Of a stretch of DNA of 38,247 nt, positions 8,740-16,931 are shown piece after piece. The DNA lies in NCBI GenBank assembly GCA_902788555.1, contig CADAKQ010000025.1:1-38247 (forward strand). The letters run 5' to 3'. Position numbers and translations under genes: made by a program. The stretch's first letter is position 1. Each line of letters begins with the position of its first letter. Source of the stretch: an uncultured Lachnospiraceae bacterium (GTDB taxonomy: Bacteria > Bacillota > Clostridia > Lachnospirales > Lachnospiraceae). The notes under the pieces are model-generated. The model was given only the letters and a program-made list of their open reading frames with translations. It did no database searches and was not told the origin of the DNA.

Positions 8740-11700
8740 ATGAAAAGAAAATTAAAGAAGATTGTAACATACATAATAATGACGGCAGTCCTTTCTTCGT
8801 CAAACAGCTTTATGGTTCATGCGGAAGATATAACCGATACTGAGGCCGAGATTGAAATGGAAGCTTCAACTGATGCAGGATTGGAAAATGATACGGAAGC
8901 TTCAGATGATGTCGAAGCCTTGTCTGTAACGGAGGCTGTTGATGAATATATGCCGGTTGGCGGATGGAAGCCTGCCGAGATACATTATGTTGAAGATGTC
9001 GAAGAAAAGAAAGAGGATACCGACGGACTAAGATACGTAGAAAATGTTATTAATTCTGCTTCGTATGTGGAATCTGTTTTTTCAAAGGGTGTCGGAACGG
9101 TTGGCTATAATGCTTTGACTAAAGAAGCACAAAAAGAATTTTATAATAATATGGATGCTGTGGCGGATTCTTTTATGAATGCTACAAAGGATTTGAAAGC
9201 AACGAAAGTTACTTACACAGTGGATTCAGAGGGCTCAGAAACTATAACAAATTATATTTATATAATTGGTATTTTAAATTATTCTTCTCTTGGTATTTCA
9301 TTAGACGAGGCATATCAGGCGTATTTTGCATATGATTATGACCATCCGGCGTATTATTGGATTAGTAATTCGCTATTAAATAATGATACTTCCATTTATC
9401 TTTGTACGGAAGAGGAATATTCTAAGATAAGTGACAGAGATGCAATTAATGAAAAGATTGAAGCAGGAGCTGAAAAGTATGCTGAGATGGCTAATAGCTT
9501 AGACGATACACTTGATAAAATTGCGGTAATTCATGACCTGATTATTCAGGATGTAGATTACGCATATGACGGTGGTGTCCCTGTTGAAGAAAAGTGGGCT
9601 CACAGCGTACAGGGGGTATTTGATGGACACAATGAAGTTGTTTGCGAGGGATATGCCGATACCTTTTCTCTTATGATGAATTATCTTGACATACCTAATT
9701 ATTACATAGTGGGAACAGCCGGCTCAGGCGGTGGTGGCGGTCATGCATGGAATGTGGTTTCCTGTGATGGTGGAACAACCTATATGTATATGGATTTGAC
9801 ATGGGATGATTTGAGTGATGAGAAGTTTTATGACAAATATTTTGGTATGCCGCAAAGTGATTTTGAGACATCACATACTGCATTTAAGCCTGAAAATACT
9901 GGAAATACCTGGCTTTATGCCTTGCCTGAGAATATAAACGACAACTTTTCGGGCACATATTATAATATGGCGGGCTTTTATTTTAATTCATCCGATTGCA
10001 GTTTGGAGCGCGCAAAAATGATGAATACAAAGATAAAAAGATTTCATAATAATTTAACCTTCATCTCAGATGATTATACAAGCTATGCTAAAATGTTTAA
10101 TTATCTGGGTCTGACGAATGTCGTTTATTATGAAGTGACCTATGGTGGAACAATATATTATACCGCAGTTCTTCAGATGACGGAGCCTTTGGATATTTCC
10201 GAATCTGAAATTGTTTTGACGGAGTCGGATTATGCCTATACGGGAGATGCCATAGAACCAAAACCGCAGGTTACACTAAACGGGATAAAGCTTATAGAGG
10301 GACTTAATTATACTGTTTCATATTTGAATAATATCAATGAAAGTACGGATATTTTACCTGCAACGGTTACTGCGATGGGAAAAGAAAATTTTACGGGAGA
10401 AAAAAGTGCAAACTTCAATATTCTGGAGCCGGTGCTAAAGAGCAATATGGTGAGTCTTTCTGCGGATACATTTTTATATGACGGTCAGACTAAGAAACCG
10501 GATATAAAAGTTATAAAAGATGAAGTAGAATTAATTGAAAATACAGATTATTCAGTTGTGTTTAGTGAGGATGAACCGAAAAATGCCGGAACGTATTCGG
10601 TTACAATAATCGGAAGAGATACTAATTTTGGTACTGTTACGATGACCTTTACTATAGAGAAAAGACCTGTTACCGTAAGTGGTATTAAGGCTAATGATAA
10701 AACCTATGATAAAACAACTAAGGCTGTACTTGATTATTCGGATGTAATATATGATGGTTTAGTTGATGGGGATAGCTTAACTGTTTCGGCTGTCGGTACA
10801 TTTTCCGATGCTTTGGCAAATTCTGATAAGACGGTAAATATTACGGATTTAGTTTTGGGTGGAGAAAGTTTAGCTAATTATATCCTTGCGGAATCAAATC
10901 AACAGACTGTTGCTATAGCATCAATTATCAAAGCGAATCCTGTTATTACGACTATACCTAAAGCTGTAAGCGGACTTGTTTACACCGGAGAACCTCAGGT
11001 ACTTATTACAGGTGGAAGGGTTTCCAACGGAACGTTGTATTATAGTCTGGATGGAAGTAAATGGAGTAAGGAAATAGCCGATATTGCAAAAACCGAGGTA
11101 GGAACATATGAGGTGTATTATAAGGTTGTCGGAGATACAAATTATAATGATATTTCATCTGAAAAGATTTTGGTAGAGATTGCTAAGGCAGACAATAAAA
11201 CTGAGAATAACGAAAATAAGGATGACAATAAAAAATCCGACAGTGATTCGGATAATACGACCGGAAGTGAAACCGAAACCAAGACTGATGATAAATCCGA
11301 CGACAATACCAATGATAATACAGACAAAAAATCAGATGGTAACACCGATACCAAGGCGGATGAAAAGTCCGATGAACAAAAGAGCGATGACAAGACAGAA
11401 GCAAAAACAGGCGATAAGACTGACGATAAAACAGGAACAAAATCCGACGATAAGACTGACGATAAAGCCGGCGAAAAATCAACCGAAGAAAAGGTTGAGC
11501 CTGTGGGAGAAGAGTTTGCCTCATATCAGGGATGTGATTTTTATGAAGATGAGGATGGCGATGTAAGATGTTATGATGACAACGGCAAACCGGTAATTAA
11601 TAACTTTAAGTGTGACGGAGAATATACCTACTATTTCCAGCTTGACGGTACCGCCATGAAAGACAGACTTACTTATCATCCGGACGGAGAACACGTTATA

Positions 11701-12063
11701 TACTTTGATGAGAACGGACATGAGGTATTCAGTGATTTTGCGCATGTTAAAAAAACCATTGCAGGTGAAGATGTAGATGATTATTGCTTCTTTAATGTAT
11801 TTGGTTACATGTACGTAGATGTACTTACCTATGACAAGAGCGGAACAGTGCTTTATTATGCTAATCCATACGGGGTAATGGAGATGGGCAAGTGGTTTCA
11901 GTTTTCAGATACCGTTGTTTGGGCGGACGGAACGGAAGCTGTCGGTATAGCAGGCGGATACGGTTATGCTAATTCCGACGGAACACTTCTTACCAACACA
12001 CCTACCTTTGATTGGGAAGGCAGACCTTGTTATATGCAGGGAAACGGAGTGGCTTTATATTAA
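8740..12063 (+). CDS. Secreted transglutaminase-like protein with Ig modules and wall-binding-like tail
   Basis: A 1107-residue exported protein. A signal peptide covers residues 1-28 (ends VHAED). A transglutaminase-like core lies around residues 255-360 with an intact triad: Cys302 in VVCEGYA, His335 in GGHAWN and Asp352 in DLTWDD. Such domains act as proteases or amide cross-linking enzymes. Residues about 490-815 are Ig-type modules, including YDG-like (KTYDKTTKAVLDYSD) and MBG-like (GLVYTGEPQVLITGG) segments. Residues about 817-925 form a low-complexity Asp/Lys/Thr linker. The last 180 residues are the tail domain shared with the proteins at 26140 and 28954; its YYFQLDGT- and HVIYFDENG-type segments look like degenerate choline/glucan-binding repeats and may anchor the protein to the wall. 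A strong terminator follows. Confidence 0.85.
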   Translation: MKRKLKKIVTYIIMTAVLSSSNSFMVHAEDITDTEAEIEMEASTDAGLENDTEASDDVEALSVTEAVDEYMPVGGWKPAEIHYVEDVEEKKEDTDGLRYVENVINSASYVESVFSKGVGTVGYNALTKEAQKEFYNNMDAVADSFMNATKDLKATKVTYTVDSEGSETITNYIYIIGILNYSSLGISLDEAYQAYFAYDYDHPAYYWISNSLLNNDTSIYLCTEEEYSKISDRDAINEKIEAGAEKYAEMANSLDDTLDKIAVIHDLIIQDVDYAYDGGVPVEEKWAHSVQGVFDGHNEVVCEGYADTFSLMMNYLDIPNYYIVGTAGSGGGGGHAWNVVSCDGGTTYMYMDLTWDDLSDEKFYDKYFGMPQSDFETSHTAFKPENTGNTWLYALPENINDNFSGTYYNMAGFYFNSSDCSLERAKMMNTKIKRFHNNLTFISDDYTSYAKMFNYLGLTNVVYYEVTYGGTIYYTAVLQMTEPLDISESEIVLTESDYAYTGDAIEPKPQVTLNGIKLIEGLNYTVSYLNNINESTDILPATVTAMGKENFTGEKSANFNILEPVLKSNMVSLSADTFLYDGQTKKPDIKVIKDEVELIENTDYSVVFSEDEPKNAGTYSVTIIGRDTNFGTVTMTFTIEKRPVTVSGIKANDKTYDKTTKAVLDYSDVIYDGLVDGDSLTVSAVGTFSDALANSDKTVNITDLVLGGESLANYILAESNQQTVAIASIIKANPVITTIPKAVSGLVYTGEPQVLITGGRVSNGTLYYSLDGSKWSKEIADIAKTEVGTYEVYYKVVGDTNYNDISSEKILVEIAKADNKTENNENKDDNKKSDSDSDNTTGSETETKTDDKSDDNTNDNTDKKSDGNTDTKADEKSDEQKSDDKTEAKTGDKTDDKTGTKSDDKTDDKAGEKSTEEKVEPVGEEFASYQGCDFYEDEDGDVRCYDDNGKPVINNFKCDGEYTYYFQLDGTAMKDRLTYHPDGEHVIYFDENGHEVFSDFAHVKKTIAGEDVDDYCFFNVFGYMYVDVLTYDKSGTVLYYANPYGVMEMGKWFQFSDTVVWADGTEAVGIAGGYGYANSDGTLLTNTPTFDWEGRPCYMQGNGVALY

Positions 12064-12074
12064 ATGAGATATGA

Positions 12075-12101
12075 GGGGCGTTTGAATCAACGCCCCTTTT
12101 T
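12075..12101 (+). terminator. Intrinsic terminator
   Basis: GGGGCGTT (12075-12082) pairs perfectly with AACGCCCC (12089-12096) and is followed by five T's. It ends the transglutaminase-like gene. Confidence 0.92.
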
Positions 12102-12169
12102 GTGTGCGACTTTATATATTTCTTTTGTAAGGTACTATATAATCGTGTTTTGAGAAAAACACTTTATTC

Positions 12170-12198
12170 TTGACAAGCAGGATATAATAGAGTATTGT
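12170..12198 (+). promoter_or_regulatory. Promoter of the metK riboswitch transcript
   Basis: TTGACA (12170-12175), 17 bases, TATTGT (12193-12198). The transcript would start about 20 bases before the SAM aptamer. A TATAAT at 12183-12188 has no suitably spaced -35 box. Confidence 0.7.
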
Positions 12199-12220
12199 AT
12201 GAATATATTTTATAAGAGAA

Positions 12221-12332
12221 CTCTCTTATTCAGAATGGTGGAGTCATAAGGGACTGTGAAGCCATGGCAACCCCGACAAGGTCGGAAGGTGCCGTCCTGA
12301 GCGATACTAATTGGTAGTCGAGCAATAAGAGG
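12221..12332 (+). promoter_or_regulatory. SAM riboswitch aptamer (SAM-I clan)
   Basis: The outer stem pairs CTCTTATT (12223-12230) with AATAAGAG (12324-12331). Inside are the conserved core parts: GGGACTGTGAAGCCATGGCA, CAACC, a hairpin CCGAC/GTCGG, AAGGTGCC, and a last hairpin built on TACTAA/TAGT. This is the S-adenosylmethionine aptamer architecture, in front of the gene for the SAM-making enzyme. The 3' part after GGTGCC departs from the commonest SAM-I sequence, so a SAM-I/IV variant is possible. Confidence 0.9.
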
Positions 12333-12383
12333 ATTTGAGCATATTTGTTTTCAAATCCGGTTGCTTGCCGGATTCTTTTAATT
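12331..12383 (+). terminator. Riboswitch expression platform: antiterminator/terminator
   Basis: GGATTTGA (12331-12338) can pair with TCAAATCC (about 12351-12358) to form an antiterminator. AATCCGG can instead pair with CCGGATT around a TTGCTTG loop, followed by CTTTTAATTTT, to form an intrinsic terminator. The two share the AATCC bases and are mutually exclusive. The 5' antiterminator arm begins in the last base of the aptamer stem, so bound SAM should favour termination before metK. Confidence 0.82.
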
Positions 12384-12397
12384 TTATGGAGGAAAAA

Positions 12398-13585
12398 ATG
12401 GAGAAATTATTATTTACATCAGAATCAGTAACAGAAGGACATCCTGATAAAATCTGTGACCAGATTTCAGATGCGATACTTGATGAATTGCTTAAGCAGG
12501 ATCCGATGAGTCGTGTTGCGTGTGAAACAGCAATAACTACAGGTCTTGTGCTTGTTATGGGTGAGATATCAACAAAGGCTTATGTGGATATACAGAAAAT
12601 CGTTCGTGATACCATAAGAGGTATCGGATATGACAGAGCAAAATACGGCTTTGACTGTGATACCTGTGGAGTAATAACAGCTATAGACGAGCAGTCAAAG
12701 GATATTGCCATGGGTGTTGATAAGGCACTCGAGGCTAAGGAAAATACGATGAGTGATGATGAGATAGAGGCAATTGGTGCCGGTGACCAGGGTATGATGT
12801 TTGGTTTTGCGACAAACGAAACACCTGAGCTTATGCCTTATCCTATTTCACTCGCACACAAGCTGGCTTTAAGACTTACAGAGGTCAGAAAGAACGGAAC
12901 ACTTCCTTATTTAAGACCGGACGGAAAGACACAGGTTTCCGTAGAGTATGATGAAAACGGCAAGCCGGCAAGACTTGATGCGGTTGTTCTTTCAACCCAG
13001 CATGGTGAAGAGGTTACTCAGGAGCAGATTCATGCGGATATTAAGAAATATGTATTTGATGAGATACTTCCAAAGGAGATGGTGGATGAAAACACCAAGT
13101 TCTTCATCAATCCTACAGGAAGATTTGTAATCGGCGGACCTAACGGAGACAGTGGACTTACGGGACGTAAGATAATAGTTGATACCTATGGCGGATATGC
13201 ACGTCATGGCGGCGGAGCATTTTCCGGAAAGGACTGCACCAAGGTTGACCGTTCGGCAGCCTATGCTGCAAGATATGTTGCAAAAAATATTGTGGCAGCA
13301 GGAATAGCAGATAAATGCGAGATACAGCTTTCATACGCTATCGGTGTTGCAAGACCTACATCAATTATGATAGATACCTTTGGAACAGGTAAGCTTTCGG
13401 ATGAAAGGCTTGTTGAAATCGTAAGAGAAAACTTCGATTTAAGACCTGCAGGCATAATAAAGATGCTTGATTTAAGAAGACCTATTTACAAACAGACAGC
13501 AGCCTACGGACACTTCGGAAGAACCGATGTCGACCTTCCATGGGAGCGTACCGATATGGCTGACAAATTGAAGTCATATTTATAA
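12398..13585 (+). CDS. metK: S-adenosylmethionine synthetase
   Basis: A 395-residue enzyme making S-adenosylmethionine from methionine and ATP in the cytoplasm. The N-terminal [20 protein letters not shown] segment, the central [12 protein letters not shown] motif and [18 protein letters not shown] (the phosphate-binding region) are all intact, and the length is normal. The start at 12398 is chosen because GGAGGA lies five bases upstream at 12388-12393; a TTG at 12335 in the same frame lies inside the riboswitch platform and is rejected. Expression is controlled by the SAM riboswitch just upstream, which closes a feedback loop on the product. No terminator of normal shape follows, but a large palindromic element does (13592-13732). 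Confidence 0.97.
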   Translation: MEKLLFTSESVTEGHPDKICDQISDAILDELLKQDPMSRVACETAITTGLVLVMGEISTKAYVDIQKIVRDTIRGIGYDRAKYGFDCDTCGVITAIDEQSKDIAMGVDKALEAKENTMSDDEIEAIGAGDQGMMFGFATNETPELMPYPISLAHKLALRLTEVRKNGTLPYLRPDGKTQVSVEYDENGKPARLDAVVLSTQHGEEVTQEQIHADIKKYVFDEILPKEMVDENTKFFINPTGRFVIGGPNGDSGLTGRKIIVDTYGGYARHGGGAFSGKDCTKVDRSAAYAARYVAKNIVAAGIADKCEIQLSYAIGVARPTSIMIDTFGTGKLSDERLVEIVRENFDLRPAGIIKMLDLRRPIYKQTAAYGHFGRTDVDLPWERTDMADKLKSYL

Positions 13586-13591
13586 AATGAC

Positions 13592-13732
13592 GGTCGGATA
13601 AGATTAGACTAAATCCATCGCAGGCACGCTCTCGCTACTCTCGGACGCAGCGGTACTAAGCTCGAAAAGACCTCGCTAAGTGCCGGCTTCCTCAAAGTAC
13701 CTGCTTATGGATTTGTCTAATCTTATCCGACC
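13592..13732. repeat. Large palindromic element after metK
   Basis: Arms of about 26 bases (13592-13618 and 13707-13732) begin GGTCGGATAAG and are complementary except for one extra base. Inside, GCAGGCAC (13620-13627) nearly pairs with GTACCTGC (13697-13704). The centre holds the blocks CACGCTCTCGCT, ACTAAGCTC and TCGCTAAGTG, which also occur in the element after metG. It may double as a bidirectional terminator. No ORF is seen. Confidence 0.8.
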
Positions 13733-13772
13733 TGTGAATTGTATGATATAATTAGTTATAGGAGATTTAATT

Positions 13773-14708
13773 ATGAAGAATATGCTTAATTTTAAAAACT
13801 TTACTGCTGATGAACTTATGGAGATTCTCGAGCTTGCTCAGGATATGAAAAAGAATCCCGAGAAGTACAGCGAGGCACTTAAGGGAAAGAAGCTTTATAC
13901 TTTATTTGAGAAAACTTCAACAAGAACTTTCCTTTCATTTACAACAGGTATAACAGAGCTTGGCGGAACATATTTTAACCAGCTTTGGGAGGATTCAAAC
14001 TTTGTACTCGGAGAGCCGGTTTCGGAAATAAAATACGTATGCAGAAATGTTGATATTATTATGGCACGTCTTGTTAAGAATGAAACGGTTGAGCTTTTCG
14101 GAAGAAATGTAACTGTTCCGTTTATAAACGGCTGCGATAATTCCTATCATCCATGCCAGATACTTGCAGATGCACTTACGATTATTGATCATTTCGGAAG
14201 CCTTGATGTAAAGCTTCTTTATATAGGGGCAAAGAATAATGTATTTAATTCACTTGTAGAATTTTTTGCGAAGATGAAGAAGGGAACTCTTTACGGACTT
14301 ACGCCGCTTATAAATAATACGGCATGTGGAGAAGATTTCTATGAGGAAGCAAAAGCCACAGGACATTATGTAGAGCTTAATCCTGCAATGTCTATCGAAG
14401 AAGCCAAGACCTATGTAAAGGAAATGGATATTCTTTATACCGACACTTGGGTTGATATGGAATTTTTCAACAATCCGGAGTTTGCAGAAAAAAAGGCTGA
14501 AATTATGTCTAAAATGATGCCGTACCAGATAAATGATGCCTTCCTTGAGGGAAGTCATGCGGTTGTTATGCATGATATGCCTATGCATGTCGGCTTTGAG
14601 ATTTCAAAGAGTGTTGAAATGAAGAATCTTGACCTAATATTAGATGAGGCGGAAAACCGACGTCATGCAGAGAAGGCTGTAATGTATACTCTCATAAACA
14701 GTAAATAG
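13773..14708 (+). CDS. Divergent carbamoyltransferase, ornithine-transcarbamylase-like
   Basis: A 311-residue member of the aspartate/ornithine carbamoyltransferase fold, which moves the carbamoyl group of carbamoyl phosphate to an amine. Carbamoyl-phosphate site marks are present: K47-TSTRT-F53 and H126-PCQ-129. The overall pattern is closest to ornithine transcarbamylase, including YIGAKNNVFNSL, MPYQIND and AENRRHAEKAVM near the end. The second-substrate motifs are altered: DxWxSMG is D224-TWVDME-230, and HCLP is H267-DMP-270. The Arg that usually follows STRT is Phe53. The second substrate is therefore probably not ornithine; automatic annotation as argF/argI would be unsafe. A TATAAT at 13747-13752 and GGAGA precede the start. 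There are no arginine genes nearby, only pyrB-pyrI 0.8 kb downstream. Confidence 0.85.
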   Translation: MKNMLNFKNFTADELMEILELAQDMKKNPEKYSEALKGKKLYTLFEKTSTRTFLSFTTGITELGGTYFNQLWEDSNFVLGEPVSEIKYVCRNVDIIMARLVKNETVELFGRNVTVPFINGCDNSYHPCQILADALTIIDHFGSLDVKLLYIGAKNNVFNSLVEFFAKMKKGTLYGLTPLINNTACGEDFYEEAKATGHYVELNPAMSIEEAKTYVKEMDILYTDTWVDMEFFNNPEFAEKKAEIMSKMMPYQINDAFLEGSHAVVMHDMPMHVGFEISKSVEMKNLDLILDEAENRRHAEKAVMYTLINSK

Positions 14709-14721
14709 GATTGGGTAATTG

Positions 14722-14878
14722 TGTCAGGGATACGCACCTTGTTATTTTTTGCCGACTCAGACTGTATATAAAAATGTACTCGCATGGCGCGTGTTACTTA
14801 ACGCCATGCTAAGCACATTTTTATATACAGTCTGCTGATTTTGACAAATTTGACGTAACAAGGTGCGTGCTCCTGACA
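14722..14878. repeat. Nested palindrome after the carbamoyltransferase gene
   Basis: Three concentric arm pairs: outer TGTCAGG/CCTGACA with GCACCTTGTTA/TAACAAGGTGC (14722-14744 and 14856-14878); middle, a perfect 20-bp arm starting CAGACTGTATATA (14758-14777 and 14815-14834); inner GCATGGCG/CGCCATGC (14782-14789 and 14802-14809) with a 12-base loop. The whole is symmetric around one centre. A GCTAAGC-type block resembles the centre of the metK element. No ORF is seen. Confidence 0.85.
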
Positions 14879-14897
14879 AAATTTGTGGAGTTAATTA

Positions 14898-15392
14898 ATG
14901 GATTGGAAGTATTGGATTACCATACTTGGTATGGTGCTTTTTCTTGGCTTTGGTATATCGGTGTGGCTTTGTATATCAGCCATTAAAAGGCAGGAAGAAA
15001 TTATAATTGCAAGCAGGCTTCATCATAGAATGAGCGGTTATGAAATAATAATGGCAAATGTTGGACTTATATTTGCGGTTGTTATGATTGCCTTCCGATA
15101 TTATATTTTTATGCCTGCAGTTATCTGTATGGTTTTATTTATAATCCTTCAAACTAAGATACAGAGCGGAATTACTGAATCAGGTGTGCTTATAGATACC
15201 ACATTTATTGAGTGGGAATTTATGAAAAGCTATAAGCTTGTTTACGACGAAAATGATGGTAGTACTATAATTTTAAAGATAAGAGCTAACAGAAAGCAGT
15301 ATGTTCTTGTATGTAACAGGGAAGACAAGAAGAAAATTGAGGAAATATTTAACGGCAACAATATAAAAATAACAAAGACAATAAATAATTAG
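14898..15392 (+). CDS. Small membrane protein with a cytosolic PH-like tail
   Basis: A 164-residue protein with a membrane helix at about residues 5-27, two more hydrophobic segments at about 50-85, and a polar C-terminal part of about 75 residues. The tail (GITESGVLIDTTFIEWEF, then a strand-rich ILKIRANRKQYVLVC and a final helix) resembles the uncharacterised DUF5673/PH-like tails of small Clostridia membrane proteins; this match is from memory of the pattern. No catalytic residues are visible and the function is unknown. The start follows GTGGAG. It is flanked by the nested palindrome upstream and the pyrB promoter downstream, so it is probably not part of the pyrimidine operon. Confidence 0.7.
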   Translation: MDWKYWITILGMVLFLGFGISVWLCISAIKRQEEIIIASRLHHRMSGYEIIMANVGLIFAVVMIAFRYYIFMPAVICMVLFIILQTKIQSGITESGVLIDTTFIEWEFMKSYKLVYDENDGSTIILKIRANRKQYVLVCNREDKKKIEEIFNGNNIKITKTINN

Positions 15393-15398
15393 TTCAGG

Positions 15399-15428
15399 TT
15401 GACATGACAGGGGCTTTCGTAATATTAT
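15399..15428 (+). promoter_or_regulatory. Promoter of pyrB-pyrI
   Basis: TTGACA (15399-15404), 18 bases, TATTAT (15423-15428). The leader to the pyrB start is about 80 bases and shows no clear terminator, so I see no attenuator of the usual pyrimidine type. Confidence 0.65.
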
Positions 15429-15512
15429 ATCTGTTAGAATTATTATTAGTTTGCAGCAGGATAGGCGGTAAACTGTGTGTCAATTCTGATTGCAAATGAT
15501 GGGAGGGTAATA

Positions 15513-16430
15513 ATGAAGCATTTAATTGATCCAACCGATTTAAGCGTTGAAGAGATTGATAGTATACTTAATCTCGCACTTGATATTATTGAGAATAAGG
15601 AAAAATACAGCGAGGTATGTAAGGGTAAAAAACTTGCTACATTATTTTTTGAACCAAGTACAAGAACCAGACTTAGCTTTGAAGCAGCTATGATGGAATT
15701 AGGCGGAAATGTACTTGGTTTTTCTTCTGCTGATTCGTCATCAGCGACGAAGGGTGAAAGTGTGGGAGATACCATAAGGGTAGTAGGCTGCTATGCAGAC
15801 ATAATAGCTATGAGACATCCTAAGGAGGGTGCTCCGATGCTTGGTTCCATGGTATCACCTGTTCCTATTATAAATGCAGGTGACGGCGGTCACAATCATC
15901 CTACTCAGACACTTACAGACCTTCTTACAATTAAACGTGAAAAGGGAGATTTAAATAATTTTACGATAGGTCTTTGCGGTGACTTGAAATTTGGACGAAC
16001 CGTACATTCTCTTATTAAGGCGCTTTCCAGATATGAGGGTATAAAGTTCATTCTTATATCGCCAAAGGAGCTGAAGGTTCCTGATTATATAATCACAGAA
16101 GTATTTGAAAAGAATAATATAGATTATAGGGAAGTAACAACTATGGAAGAGGTTATGCCGGAGCTTGATATAATCTATATGACCAGAGTTCAGAAGGAAA
16201 GATTCTTCAACGAGGCTGATTATGTACGTTTGAAGGACACATATATATTAGATAAAAGTAAGCTGAAAAATGCCAAGGAGACACTTTCAATCATGCATCC
16301 GCTGCCACGTGTAAATGAAATTTCCACAGAGCTTGATGATGACCCGCGTGCAGCATATTTCAGACAGGCGTTAAACGGAAAATTTGTGCGTATGGCACTT
16401 ATTCTTACACTTTTGGGGGTGAATGTATAA
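15513..16430 (+). CDS. pyrB: Aspartate carbamoyltransferase catalytic chain
   Basis: A 305-residue catalytic subunit that condenses carbamoyl phosphate and aspartate to carbamoyl aspartate, the first committed step of pyrimidine synthesis. Intact signatures are [15 protein letters not shown] (carbamoyl phosphate), the [10 protein letters not shown] loop with the mobile Lys, [19 protein letters not shown] and HPLPRVNEI (the ATCase form of the second-substrate motif). The start at 15513 is preferred over an in-frame GTG at 15477 because GGGAGGG lies seven bases upstream of it. The stop codon abuts the ATG of pyrI, pointing to coupled translation and a regulated dodecameric enzyme. The neighbouring divergent carbamoyltransferase provides a useful contrast in its motifs. 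Confidence 0.97.
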   Translation: MKHLIDPTDLSVEEIDSILNLALDIIENKEKYSEVCKGKKLATLFFEPSTRTRLSFEAAMMELGGNVLGFSSADSSSATKGESVGDTIRVVGCYADIIAMRHPKEGAPMLGSMVSPVPIINAGDGGHNHPTQTLTDLLTIKREKGDLNNFTIGLCGDLKFGRTVHSLIKALSRYEGIKFILISPKELKVPDYIITEVFEKNNIDYREVTTMEEVMPELDIIYMTRVQKERFFNEADYVRLKDTYILDKSKLKNAKETLSIMHPLPRVNEISTELDDDPRAAYFRQALNGKFVRMALILTLLGVNV

Positions 16431-16844
16431 ATGAAGGTAGACAGTATACAAAATGGAATTGTATTAGACCATATTTCTGCGGGAAAAGCATTTCAGGTAT
16501 ATCATGACCTTGAGCTTGATAAGCTGGATTGCAGTATAGCTATACTTCAAAATGTTACGAGTAATAAAATGGGAAGAAAGGATATCCTTAAAATAGATCA
16601 GGAATATGATGTTAATCTTGATGTGCTCGGGTATATCGATCCTGATATAACGGTTAGCATAATTAAGGATGGTCAGACTATAGAGAAGAAGAAGGTTGCT
16701 CTTCCCAAGAAGCTTATAAATGTTAAAAAATGTAAAAATCCCCGTTGCATTACCTCTGTTGAGCCGGATATCCCACAGATATTTGTGCTAACTGACGAAA
16801 AAAACAGAGTATACAGATGTATTTACTGTGAAGCTGACAAATAA
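16431..16844 (+). CDS. pyrI: Aspartate carbamoyltransferase regulatory chain
   Basis: A 137-residue regulatory subunit that binds nucleotide effectors and holds the catalytic trimers together. The N-terminal allosteric domain includes the NVTSNKMGRKDILKI segment. The C-terminal zinc domain has all four Cys: CKNPRC, then YRCIYC near the end. The length is slightly shorter than the E. coli chain (about 153). It begins directly after the pyrB stop codon, and its ribosome binding site (GGGGGTG) lies inside the end of pyrB. A short hairpin, AAGCAC/GTGCTT, follows the stop and overlaps the murA promoter region. Confidence 0.96.
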   Translation: MKVDSIQNGIVLDHISAGKAFQVYHDLELDKLDCSIAILQNVTSNKMGRKDILKIDQEYDVNLDVLGYIDPDITVSIIKDGQTIEKKKVALPKKLINVKKCKNPRCITSVEPDIPQIFVLTDEKNRVYRCIYCEADK

Positions 16845-16855
16845 GCACTTCGTGC

Positions 16856-16884
16856 TTGCCTGCCTCATATATTTGTGATATAAT
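16856..16884 (+). promoter_or_regulatory. Promoter of murA
   Basis: TTGCCT (16856-16861), 17 bases, TATAAT (16879-16884), with the start codon about 48 bases further on. Confidence 0.65.
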
Positions 16885-16931
16885 TCATAAGACTATGTAT
16901 AAGCCTAATACATAAAGTCAAGAGGTGTGAA

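Noticed and set aside
12335-12397. Upstream extension of metK from a TTG at 12335
   Set aside because: It runs through the riboswitch terminator and has no ribosome binding site; the MEK start at 12398 has GGAGGA and fits the family.
15429-15512. Pyrimidine attenuator (PyrR-type) before pyrB
   Set aside because: The leader is short and shows only a weak 6-bp pairing (TTTGCA/TGCAAA) without a terminator.
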